Source of the DNA: Akkermansia muciniphila
Lineage (GTDB): Bacteria; Verrucomicrobiota; Verrucomicrobiia; Verrucomicrobiales; Akkermansiaceae
DNA: 60,745 bases
NCBI GenBank assembly: GCA_945901795.1
Contig: CAMDLP010000014.1
Coordinates: 1-60,745, forward strand
Reading direction: 5' to 3'
The position numbers and the translations under genes were made by a program. Under the pieces are notes generated by a model that ran no database searches, was not told the origin of the DNA, and saw nothing but the letters and a program-made list of their open reading frames with translations. Positions 49,701-57,378 of the stretch are shown piece by piece. How positions within the stretch are numbered: the stretch's first letter is position 1; each line of letters opens with the position of its first letter.

Positions 49701-52700
49701 ACCAATGCCGAACCAAAACCGTCCGTCGTGACTGGCCCGCGCGCGCATGCGAACCGGAGTTTCCTGATCGGCCGCATAAGATGTGAGAGTGATGGATTCC
49801 ACCGGTCGCAATTCCTTCATATCAACCGAGAGCGACTTCGGTGCGGTGCCGTCGGGTTCGCTGCGCCAGAAAGTTTTCGGATCATGGTCGATGGCCATCA
49901 GCGGGCTGTGATCGAGGGCGGAATCCGATGCTTTCGCTCCGGCGGGGAGTTCTCCCGTGCGGACCGTGCCTTGGAAGACTCCACCGTGCTGGCTTTGTTC
50001 CTCGATATTCAGTTGCACCTCGTCGCCGCTTGATGATGTGAGCTTGACGGGCGTTTTGTCGGGGTTGGCCGTGATGTCACGGTCGCCGTCTTTCACTTGG
50101 AGGTAGATAAAATTACCGGGTTTGATCTGGCTTTTCGGGCGTGTTGCGGAGCGTGGTTGCGCGGCCTCGGTGCTGGTGATTTCTTTCTTCAGGTTTTCGG
50201 TGAAGGTCGCCTCGTCCTGGTTGATGATTTCGCTACTGGCGACATCGAGGTGGCCATCAGTAGCAATTTTGAGACGGGTGTTACTGAGGAATTCGAACTG
50301 GAATTGTTTCTTTAAATCCTCCGGGTAATCCACCGTGATGGTATCTCCACCGGTGACCTGGAGGGTGCCGTCATTAGGTTTGGCGACACCGAGAATGGTC
50401 GGCACCTCTGCTAGGAAAATTCCTTTACCCGCACCGCCGCTGGTTAGAAATGCCTGCTCGAGGTCGTTACCGGGATCGGTGCGAACGAGCACTGGGATGC
50501 GTGTGTCGCCGCGGCTGATACCGAGATCGGAGTCCTGCACCACGACTGAGATCGCGGTGCCCGGAGTGTGCCAGAGTTTGGACTCCTGTCCTAGACGACC
50601 GACCGTCCGCAGGGTTTCGAGTTGGGTGAGGAACCGTTGTTCAATTCCGTATACCTCGGCGAGGTTGAACAGGGTTTCGTTTGCGAGATCGGCATCGGGG
50701 GCACTTTCGAGGACGGATAGAAAAATCTTGCGGGCCTGCTCGTTGTTTTCCTGTCGCAGGGAGACGACGCCACGAAGGAAGCTGGCGCGGATCGCTGTCG
50801 CCGGGATCGGGCTTTCGGCAAGGTTCGTGAAAATTTCTTCGGCTTGATCATAGACTTTCTGTGCCATGTAGGTTTCGCCGATACCAAAGCGGGCGTTGAT
50901 CGCTTCGGGTTGGTTTTTGTAAACATTCAGGACGGTGGTGAATTCCGCCCTGGCGATGTCGTATTGACCGGCTCGCTGATAGTTTTTCGCCAGCAGCAAT
51001 TGGACGCGCGCCTTGTCCCGGGTATCGACGTTTTCTGCCGCGCCGAACTTGATCAGCCAAGCGCGCAGGATGTCTTCAGCGCGTTCGTGATCCTTGGGTG
51101 TTGCCTGCGAGATATGGGTTTCTGCGGCAAACAATATCAGTTCAATGGGTAACTCGGCGCGGTGGGCATCGAAAAGTTTTTGGTTTCGCTCATAAGCGAT
51201 TTCTGCGAGGTCGGATTCACCGAGTCTGAGGTGGAGTATGACCTGTAGAAGTGGTGCGATGGGGCTATCGGACGGGATGTCAGCACTCATGCTGCCCATC
51301 TTGGCATAGGCTTTGCGGAGCAGGGTGCGGGCATCGTTCATTTCAGCTTCGCCGACCGAGCGGATCGAGTTGAGCAGGCCGTTGAGAATGGCGACGGCGA
51401 GGGTGTAGTCTTCGCGGGCCAAGGCGGATTGGGCGAAAGGGTAGATGCGTTTCCATGACTCGTAATGGGAATCAGCCATCAGAATCAGGCGTTGGGTCTG
51501 GAGCAAGCGGTCGATGGTGCGGGGTACGTCAACTAACAATTCCATTCCGGCTTCCGCGCTGATGCGGCCAAGGTTCAAGTCACGGACGATTCGGTAAAGT
51601 TGGGCTTTCTTTTCAGCAGGCCAGTCCTTGTTGTTGCGAGTCGCCTCAAGCCATCCGCGGGCCGGCCACTCGCCCATGCCTGACGGGCGGAAAGGTGAAA
51701 GCGCGGATCGTGCGGTGGATTTTGAGAGAACCGATTCCATCGCGGGAAAATCTGCGGTATTGAAGGCGATGCTGGCGATCTCTCCGGCGTAGGAAGCTTG
51801 AAAGTCGGTGTCGGCCTCGAAGCGGGGTTGCAGGAAAGATTTGGCGGCAGCAGGGTCAAGGGTGTGGGCGACACGCAGGGCACAGGAAACGGATTCTTGT
51901 TCGTTAGGTTTCAAATCCATGCGTGATCGCCACCAGGTTGCGGCTTCCGCCTTCATGCCGAGATCATTCATGAAATCGCCGATGCGAGATGAATGGTTGA
52001 GCGGGTAAATGCTTTCCTTGGAAGACGCGGTGATCCACGGCAGTGCTTTGCGGATGATGGCTTCGTCTTTGATTTCGCAAAGGCGTATCCAGGTATCCGG
52101 GGATGTATCGGCAGGGGGGATAGTGAGTAGGTGTTGGGCTGCGGCGAGTTGCATGTTGCGGTCGGCGAAGCTGGCGGATTCTAACCAGCGGGAGGCGGCC
52201 TCGAGATCGAGAGGTGCTTCCTTGCAGAGAGCGGCGTAGTGTTTGGCGGCGACCTCTTTGGACTTCCCGCCGAGATGGTGGCGATAGACATAGGCGAGGC
52301 GGGCGAGTAGCCGCAGGCGATTCTCAGGGGATGGGTTTTTCTGGAGGAGTTCCTGACAGGCTTGGCCGGATTTACCGCCATCCTCGCGGGTTTGTCGCCA
52401 GAGTTTGGCGGATTCATCATTCTGATAAGTCTTCTTGGCTGTCTGCCAATCGCGGTTGTGATTCTTGTCAGAAGGAGAGGAATTCCAGATCCGATCCTGG
52501 AATCCGGCGAGGTAGGGAAATGCTTGGGCACTGGCGATGACGCGTTCCAAATTTTCACGGAAGGCCTCGTCACTGGATGCGGAGTCATAGAGAAACTTGA
52601 TGATTTCCTCGGACCTAGCCTCATTCGCCGGAGATTTTGCGAGGAACTCGCGGGCCATCTCCGTGGCCTTGGCGGCGTCCTTCATGCGGTCGCGATACAC

Positions 52701-53828
52701 ATCGAGTGCCAACACCGCTCGCAAGACAGATGACCCGTTAGAATTCTTGGAAATCACTTTTAAGAGTCCTTGTTCCGCACGGCGCGTATCTTCAGCACAC
52801 CAGGTGACGTAATGTTTAGGAATCTCATGGCTTGTGACATCATAAAGCATGACATCTTCGCTGATGGTTAGTGCCAAAGCGGTGTTTTTAGCCTCAGCTG
52901 CGGCATGGGCGGAGCGGGCAAGTGGTTCGTAACGGTCATCGCGGCGTGGATAGGTGGTGAGGTAACGGCGCGCTTCTGCTTCGATGGATGGAGGAGGTTC
53001 TTTCGCGGAAATCATCGCCGAGATCAGACTTCGATGGATCTCGTCGTTACCGGCGGTGAGTGCCTTGCGGAAGGACTGGACGGCATTTGCGTGTTGTCCG
53101 AGCTGGGATTCAAACTGGCCGGAGCGGAAAGAGAGCTCCCGCTGCCGGGCTTCGCTCATCGGGGCCTTGCGACGGATGAGGGCTTTGGCGATTTGTAGGC
53201 CAGCGGACCATTGTTCGGCGTGCCAGGAGGCTTGCATGCCCTGGAAACCGACATTGGTTAGGATTGCGTTCACGGGAATTTTTTCCACCATCGCAGTAGC
53301 TAGGGTGGTGGCCTGTTTGTATAAAGGTAATGTGTTAGGCACCATCAAGAGTTGGAGCGCGCGTATACCCTGCAAGGCATCGCCGCCATTTAGCCAGATA
53401 TCCCGGCACTGGGTCGCGGCGGAGGGGCTGCGCCCGGTGCGCTCGTAAGCAGTTGCGAGGCGATCCCGCGCGTTGTTGGTGAGTGGGTTGTTAGGAAAGA
53501 GTTCGAGGAACTGGCGACCGGTGGTGATGACGTCCTCATGGCGGGCCGTAGCCGCGTAGCCGTCGATCAATTTGAGCATGATCTCGGCGCGACGTGGATG
53601 AGATGATTGGGAATGTGAGAATTTTCCGGCAGTCCGGATCAATCCGAAGACCTGGCCGTCCTGCCAGTAAAGGTCGATGAGATCGAGCATCAGCTTGGCC
53701 GCAGCCGGCGACGCTTCGGCGGATTCCTTGAGCCGTGCTTCAAGGTCGGCGGCCTTGTCAGCGGCAGCGCCGAAGCAGTGGGCGCCCAGCATCAATAGAA
53801 TGGCGAGTTGTCGGAGAAGTATTTTCAA
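46704..53828 (-). CDS. Giant exported TPR / beta-repeat protein (2374 aa)
   Basis: Signal peptide MKILLRQLAILLMLGAHCFG. Residues about 25-1110 form a long TPR-like solenoid (e.g. LLLAKNYQRAGQYDIARAEF, ARFGIGETYMAQKVYDQAEE). Residues about 1130-2100 are beta-rich, with at least four copies of a pattern like D-x-D-x-D...D-x-V-x-(I/V)-x-(L/V)...E-T...(T/S)-G-(V/I)-F-x-(G/A), e.g. VEIELQVNAEASTKITATET and ETLTHSGIFSGSFPLKA. Inside this lie an F5/8-type-C-like segment (about 1300-1430, LMAIDHDPKTFWRSEPDG) and a PA14-like segment (about 1440-1560). Residues about 2105-2374 are TPRs again (FHIAESYFELFKGHRK, FWAGESYRMAKDIPNAFRRY). Not recognised as a named family. Probably a periplasmic or outer-membrane-associated scaffold. 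Confidence 0.85.
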   Translation of the reverse strand: MKILLRQLAILLMLGAHCFGAAADKAADLEARLKESAEASPAAAKLMLDLIDLYWQDGQVFGLIRTAGKFSHSQSSHPRRAEIMLKLIDGYAATARHEDVITTGRQFLELFPNNPLTNNARDRLATAYERTGRSPSAATQCRDIWLNGGDALQGIRALQLLMVPNTLPLYKQATTLATAMVEKIPVNAILTNVGFQGMQASWHAEQWSAGLQIAKALIRRKAPMSEARQRELSFRSGQFESQLGQHANAVQSFRKALTAGNDEIHRSLISAMISAKEPPPSIEAEARRYLTTYPRRDDRYEPLARSAHAAAEAKNTALALTISEDVMLYDVTSHEIPKHYVTWCAEDTRRAEQGLLKVISKNSNGSSVLRAVLALDVYRDRMKDAAKATEMAREFLAKSPANEARSEEIIKFLYDSASSDEAFRENLERVIASAQAFPYLAGFQDRIWNSSPSDKNHNRDWQTAKKTYQNDESAKLWRQTREDGGKSGQACQELLQKNPSPENRLRLLARLAYVYRHHLGGKSKEVAAKHYAALCKEAPLDLEAASRWLESASFADRNMQLAAAQHLLTIPPADTSPDTWIRLCEIKDEAIIRKALPWITASSKESIYPLNHSSRIGDFMNDLGMKAEAATWWRSRMDLKPNEQESVSCALRVAHTLDPAAAKSFLQPRFEADTDFQASYAGEIASIAFNTADFPAMESVLSKSTARSALSPFRPSGMGEWPARGWLEATRNNKDWPAEKKAQLYRIVRDLNLGRISAEAGMELLVDVPRTIDRLLQTQRLILMADSHYESWKRIYPFAQSALAREDYTLAVAILNGLLNSIRSVGEAEMNDARTLLRKAYAKMGSMSADIPSDSPIAPLLQVILHLRLGESDLAEIAYERNQKLFDAHRAELPIELILFAAETHISQATPKDHERAEDILRAWLIKFGAAENVDTRDKARVQLLLAKNYQRAGQYDIARAEFTTVLNVYKNQPEAINARFGIGETYMAQKVYDQAEEIFTNLAESPIPATAIRASFLRGVVSLRQENNEQARKIFLSVLESAPDADLANETLFNLAEVYGIEQRFLTQLETLRTVGRLGQESKLWHTPGTAISVVVQDSDLGISRGDTRIPVLVRTDPGNDLEQAFLTSGGAGKGIFLAEVPTILGVAKPNDGTLQVTGGDTITVDYPEDLKKQFQFEFLSNTRLKIATDGHLDVASSEIINQDEATFTENLKKEITSTEAAQPRSATRPKSQIKPGNFIYLQVKDGDRDITANPDKTPVKLTSSSGDEVQLNIEEQSQHGGVFQGTVRTGELPAGAKASDSALDHSPLMAIDHDPKTFWRSEPDGTAPKSLSVDMKELRPVESITLTSYAADQETPVRMRARASHDGRFWFGIGDFPTAKPPAHITFTNPEMRVRVYKTPAKNLRESYTWDEIADLIKKLEPDENQKVDQLLWQPPEKSEDAYFVVWSGPLVQERDGAIRFGVSGKKTAIMIDGRLELPVGEGARTVDIYAQRGFHELTILSIATAGTKPVEALRARENRQSSTISMHPFGPADFDFAATPGLPKIGVLPPTEIKHDSNQWTIAMPVRELRFIEYEFLEYRGEAISISNIEVSGGGTKHIPPTSDVLELARNQILELAPGDSVKVSYLDEITAGGLQHNRLLTKDLTATYDNGTITPIGYDFARSGGGSVKGTRKELMRIEPGDRIVAEVADSDLDTGLDRDTVEIELQVNAEASTKITATETGPSTGVFTAEIDTSAQAAKGKTVVKQGDRVYLRYQDKQNTFPGHAFHRETVVYLNHPTAALIQILESEKPLTGPPRLIPVMGVGPTDHISKVEYRLPLTVEVIDPDQAKDTRSSVTVEVATTQGTKIQVECVLSRTFASPNETMDESRNPALFEGRFVGQIPLSLGGLDSAAALPVDGSPVKGGLGQVRPPSNATGEDSPKNNGKKALAEFHVLNVIGSDIFTATYHDRSRPDETETPIEAKAAMTSAAALRLTDAEYLEDATISHVGKKLFIMLDDPDRDASDQRDKALVRIVTASGEDETVELEETLTHSGIFSGSFPLKATAKPTSSNFAGEIECFFGDEITIGYLDNVSQTPDGLTIIEIKMPVAVGTDGELAAFSKVFKDEDLAIQTQFHIAESYFELFKGHRKVKHEEDAAADLQAGRRVLRELHEDYPNPKYAPRISYLLGQFAQEMQDWNEAIAAYNSIVHNHPEHNLAPDAQYKLGQCFEEAGELAQALEAYVTLAATYPKSPLIANVMLRINEHFYQKEDYAVSAAVGSKFIERFPDHEWTPKMAFRIGQCHYKIEEFAKAGLSFDAFVKRFPEQELTAQALFWAGESYRMAKDIPNAFRRYNRCRWDFPESDAAKYSRGRLALPELLNQFDKEANLNE

Positions 53829-56011
53829 AATCCTGCTTTCTTGAGGGCTTCGACGATCTTGTTGGCCTCCAGAGCGATATCGCTTTCCGGGTAATCATCG
53901 ATGAGTTGCTCGAAACGGCGTCGGGCTTCGGGCTTGCGGTCGAGCTTGTAGAGGCAGCGGCCGTAGTTGAAGAGGATGACATCGAGGAAATTGGCGTCGG
54001 GATGGTCTGAAAGGACGTTTTCAAACACATCGACCGCGCGCTTGTAGTCTTCTTTTTGATAGTAAAACGCCGCCATTTTCGCGACCGCATCACCGACGCG
54101 GCCGGAATCGGGAAATTGCTCGTAAACTTTTTGATAAGCCATGAAAGCTTTTTCGTAGAGTTGGCCTGCTTGTTGTGCTGCCGCCTTGAGAGCCATTGCC
54201 TCGTAGCATTCGCCGATAAAGAACTGGCCCTCGCCGCGCAGCTGACTGGCCGGAAGTTTGGTGATGCTGGTGTAGAGGTTGATTGCCTGGGTGTAGTTCT
54301 CGCGTTTGCGTTCGACGTGGGCCTGCTGGAGCATCGCCTCGTCGATGAATGCGCTGGCGGGAAACTCGGCGAGCAGGCGCTTGCTCATTGCGAGCGCGAG
54401 GTCGAGTTTATCCATGGCGAAGTAGATGCGCCAGAGTTGCACATAAGTTTCCTCGAGGAGTTTGCCGCCCACGCCGCGGGCTTTGTCGAGAGTCTCCTCA
54501 CAAACGTCCAGGGCTTCGGTGTATTTCAAGTCGGCTTTGGAGTTTAGCCCGAATTCCTTGTAGTGATTGCCGACTTCGGTGAGAGCTGTTGCGGTGCGGA
54601 CTCGGGTTTTCAGGGCAAGGTCTTCATCGGAAATATCCGTGCGGGTCACCCGGACCTCGCCGAGATTGCCTTCAATGATGCGGGCTTCGGCGGTCCGGAT
54701 GATCGGGCTTGGTCCGAGGTTCCGCTCGTCAAGATAGACCAGGCGTATGGTTTGACCGGGTTCGCCTGTGAGTGTTCCCTCGGCGGTGCCGATTCGGAGT
54801 GGCATTGAGCAACGGAATGTTCCGGCTTGTTCGGTTTCTTTAAGGCTGACAGGAACACTGCGGACCATTATGAGCGGGTCGAGTTGCTGTTTCATGTCCT
54901 TGCCGTCGGCGCCTTCGGTGAGTTCGCCACTGGCCACCTTGCGGGCGAGTTCGTCATCGAGCTCGTCGGGCGTCTTGCGGCGGAAAATCTGTGTTTCAGC
55001 GGCAATTTCGTCAAGACCGGACGTGGTGTCGTGATCGGCATCGGTCACTTGCAAGTGGAGAGGTTTGCCAATCACCGCAGCCTGGATTTCACGTTGATAG
55101 GATCCGTCAGTGATGCTGGCCAGTCCGATGCCGACGACGACGACTTTCTTTAGGCGCTTCTCGTCAAATGATTTGCTGGCAGTGTGGGTATCGATGTAGG
55201 TCACGCTAATCGAGTCGCCGCCGCGGACATCGAGGACGAAATCGTTAGATTTCTGTCGGCCGAGTTTGGTGAGAATTCCGCCGAGGGCTATTCGGGCATT
55301 GCGACCCACCAGATTGCAGAGCACGGTTTCCTCGTCACCGCTTTGGGTCGTGCAGCGGATTTTCACTTGTTCTCCGACCGGGAGGATGGCGAAATCCGGA
55401 TCGTCGATTTTGATAAAGAGGCGTTTACCTGCCTCGACCTTGTCGATCTTCGAGTCTTCACTGGAGAGGGCGGTGCCGACATTTTCGAGGGCTTCGATCG
55501 CACGGCTGTAGTGGCCGAGTTTGAAATGGCCGAGGCCGATGTAGTAATACGCCTCGTTGACTTGGGTGGATGCGGGGAAGCGCTCGATCACGTCGCGCAT
55601 GATCGAGAAGCACTTGCCATAGTTCGCGGCCTCGTAAAAGCAGGTGCCCGTCTGAAGATAGGCATAGGCGCGGCATTCGTCGTTCTCGTTAGTTTCTATC
55701 GCCGCGGCTTCATAGTGGAGGCGTGCTTTGTCAAAGTCGCGGGTTTCCTTGAGCAGGTGGTCGGCTAGGCGCAGATGCGCGTCGAAGCGGACCTGGCTGC
55801 GCGGGTAGCGTTCGACGACGGATTCCCAGATTTCCAGCGCCTTCTCGTTTTCTCCGACCTCGTGGCGGGCGTTACCGGCTTGAAGGAGTTTGCGTGCTGC
55901 CCGGTCCTCGATGATCGAACCGCGTTCGGCGGCTGGTGGGGCTTGTTCGTCCGCGAGCAAAGGAAGTGCTAAGAGAAGGCAAAGAAGAGTGTAGGGTAAT
56001 GGATTTGTCAT
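53825..56011 (-). CDS. Exported TPR / beta-repeat protein (728 aa)
   Basis: Signal peptide MTNPLPYTLLCLLLALPLLA. TPRs at about 30-190 (AGNARHEVGENEKALEIWES, YYIGLGHFKLGHYSRAIEAL). A beta-rich centre at about 195-480 contains IKIDDPDFAILPVGEQVKIR, HLQVTDADHDTTSGLDEIAA and ETEQAGTFRCSMPLRIG, the same D-x-D / E-T-x-x-x-G-x-F pattern as in the 2374-residue protein. TPRs at about 490-728 include YEKAFMAYQKVYEQFPDSGR and FNYGRCLYKLDRKPEARRRF. So it is a smaller version of the TPR-beta-TPR plan. Its stop overlaps the start of the giant gene. First gene of the coupled eight-gene operon. Confidence 0.85.
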   Translation of the reverse strand: MTNPLPYTLLCLLLALPLLADEQAPPAAERGSIIEDRAARKLLQAGNARHEVGENEKALEIWESVVERYPRSQVRFDAHLRLADHLLKETRDFDKARLHYEAAAIETNENDECRAYAYLQTGTCFYEAANYGKCFSIMRDVIERFPASTQVNEAYYYIGLGHFKLGHYSRAIEALENVGTALSSEDSKIDKVEAGKRLFIKIDDPDFAILPVGEQVKIRCTTQSGDEETVLCNLVGRNARIALGGILTKLGRQKSNDFVLDVRGGDSISVTYIDTHTASKSFDEKRLKKVVVVGIGLASITDGSYQREIQAAVIGKPLHLQVTDADHDTTSGLDEIAAETQIFRRKTPDELDDELARKVASGELTEGADGKDMKQQLDPLIMVRSVPVSLKETEQAGTFRCSMPLRIGTAEGTLTGEPGQTIRLVYLDERNLGPSPIIRTAEARIIEGNLGEVRVTRTDISDEDLALKTRVRTATALTEVGNHYKEFGLNSKADLKYTEALDVCEETLDKARGVGGKLLEETYVQLWRIYFAMDKLDLALAMSKRLLAEFPASAFIDEAMLQQAHVERKRENYTQAINLYTSITKLPASQLRGEGQFFIGECYEAMALKAAAQQAGQLYEKAFMAYQKVYEQFPDSGRVGDAVAKMAAFYYQKEDYKRAVDVFENVLSDHPDANFLDVILFNYGRCLYKLDRKPEARRRFEQLIDDYPESDIALEANKIVEALKKAGF

Positions 56012-56028
56012 GAAAGTTTTGGATCAGC

Positions 56029-56040
56029 TAACCGGTTAGA
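56029..56040. promoter_or_regulatory. Perfect 12-bp palindrome upstream of the TPR/ExbBD operon
   Basis: CTAACCGGTTAG lies 18 bases before the start codon at 56011, in the 103-base gap after the DUF1501 gene. It could be an operator for an internal promoter of the eight coupled genes. A single 12-bp palindrome is weak evidence. Confidence 0.35.
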
Positions 56041-56114
56041 AGTGCCTGTCTTTGAATTCCGGGTAGGAGTTTCGCCTGCGGTAAAGACTCTCACTCGATG
56101 ATTTTTTACATTCA

Positions 56115-57371
56115 TCAAACAAAAAGTTCGTGGATCGGATTGGCTTCCTTGCGGACGAGGCGCATCGGGCGGCCTTGGGGAGTGATAATTTCCTTGTCGA
56201 GTTGGATTCCAAGGGCGAGGCAGATCGAGGCATGGAGGTCGGGGACGCTGACCGGTCGCTCGGCAGGTTCCATGCCATCCTCGTCTGAGGAGCCGATGAT
56301 GGTGCCTCCCTTGATGCCGCCGCCTGCCATCATGCAGCTGAAGCAGCGGGCCCAGTGATCGCGTCCCGCGCCGTCGTTGATGCGCGGGGTGCGCCCGAAC
56401 TCGCTGAGAACGACCACGAGCGTTTTGGATAACAATCCGTTAGCCTTGAGATCGGAGAGTAGAGAGGCGATACCGGGGTCCATTGCCGCGCCGTGGGCCC
56501 GCATGGCTTGGAAAATATTGCCATGATTGTCGAAGCCGCCGCGGTTGACCTGGACGAAGCGCACGCCTTTTTCGACGAGGCGCCGGGCGAGCAATGCGCC
56601 GCGACCGAACTCGGTGTTGCCGTAACGTTCGATCGTTTGAGGTGATTCCTCGTCGAGTTCGAAGGCTTTGAGGGCGGGGCTTTCCATGAGGGCGACGGCA
56701 TCCTTGATGGCGATTTCGGTGGCCTTCATTTCGCTCGAACCGATGTTGCCGGAGGCGCGGGCGTTCATACGTTCGAGAATTTGCAAACGCTGCATGCCGC
56801 GGGCGTGGCTGATGCCTTCGGGAAATGCGAGGTAGGGATCTTTTTCGCCTGGGCGACCCACAAAATAGGCCTCACATTGTTGGCCGAGGTATCCGGCGCG
56901 CGATGCTTGACCGCTGATGCTAACAAATGCGGGAAGGTCGCCGAGTGGCTCGCGCTCATGGACGATGATGGATCCGAGCCCGGGGTGAAGGATGTTAGGC
57001 GATTGGCTGAAGCCGGTCTGGAGCTCATATTGTGCCCGGCCGTGGTCACCATTGGTACCGGCGATCGACCGGATCAACGCGGCATGGTGCATCTGCTTGG
57101 CGAGTTGGGGGAAAATCTCCGAGATCTCCATGCCGCTGACCGAGGTCTTGATTGGCGCGAACTCGCCTTGGACCTTGCGCCCGGGCTTGGGATCCCAGGT
57201 ATCGAGGTGACTCATGCCGCCGCTGTTCCAGAACAGGATCACGTGTTCGGCGTTAGCTTTCCCTGGGACTGCACGCGCTAACAATTGGCTGATGGGCATG
57301 CCTAACATTGTAGCGCCGAATGTTTTCAACATTCGGCGGCGGGTGATCTGGTAGTCGGTGCAAGCGTTCAT
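56115..57371 (-). CDS. DUF1501 protein with Tat-like leader (second pair)
   Basis: A 418-residue protein opening with a twin-arginine type leader, ITRRRMLKTFGATMLGMPIS. Family segments are HVILFWNSGGMSHLDTWDPK, AALIRSIAGTNGDHGRAQYE, VRFVQVNRGGFDNHGNIFQA, LVVVLSEFGRTPRINDGAGR and CFSCMMAGGGIKGGTIIGSS. It is shorter than the DUF1501 at 19734-21224 and belongs to the compact variant. Starts eight bases after the PSD1 gene and ends 103 bases before the TPR operon. Whether it is co-transcribed with the TPR/ExbBD genes cannot be decided from sequence, but no terminator is visible in the gap. Confidence 0.88.
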   Translation of the reverse strand: MNACTDYQITRRRMLKTFGATMLGMPISQLLARAVPGKANAEHVILFWNSGGMSHLDTWDPKPGRKVQGEFAPIKTSVSGMEISEIFPQLAKQMHHAALIRSIAGTNGDHGRAQYELQTGFSQSPNILHPGLGSIIVHEREPLGDLPAFVSISGQASRAGYLGQQCEAYFVGRPGEKDPYLAFPEGISHARGMQRLQILERMNARASGNIGSSEMKATEIAIKDAVALMESPALKAFELDEESPQTIERYGNTEFGRGALLARRLVEKGVRFVQVNRGGFDNHGNIFQAMRAHGAAMDPGIASLLSDLKANGLLSKTLVVVLSEFGRTPRINDGAGRDHWARCFSCMMAGGGIKGGTIIGSSDEDGMEPAERPVSVPDLHASICLALGIQLDKEIITPQGRPMRLVRKEANPIHELFV

Positions 57372-57378
57372 GTCTGGA

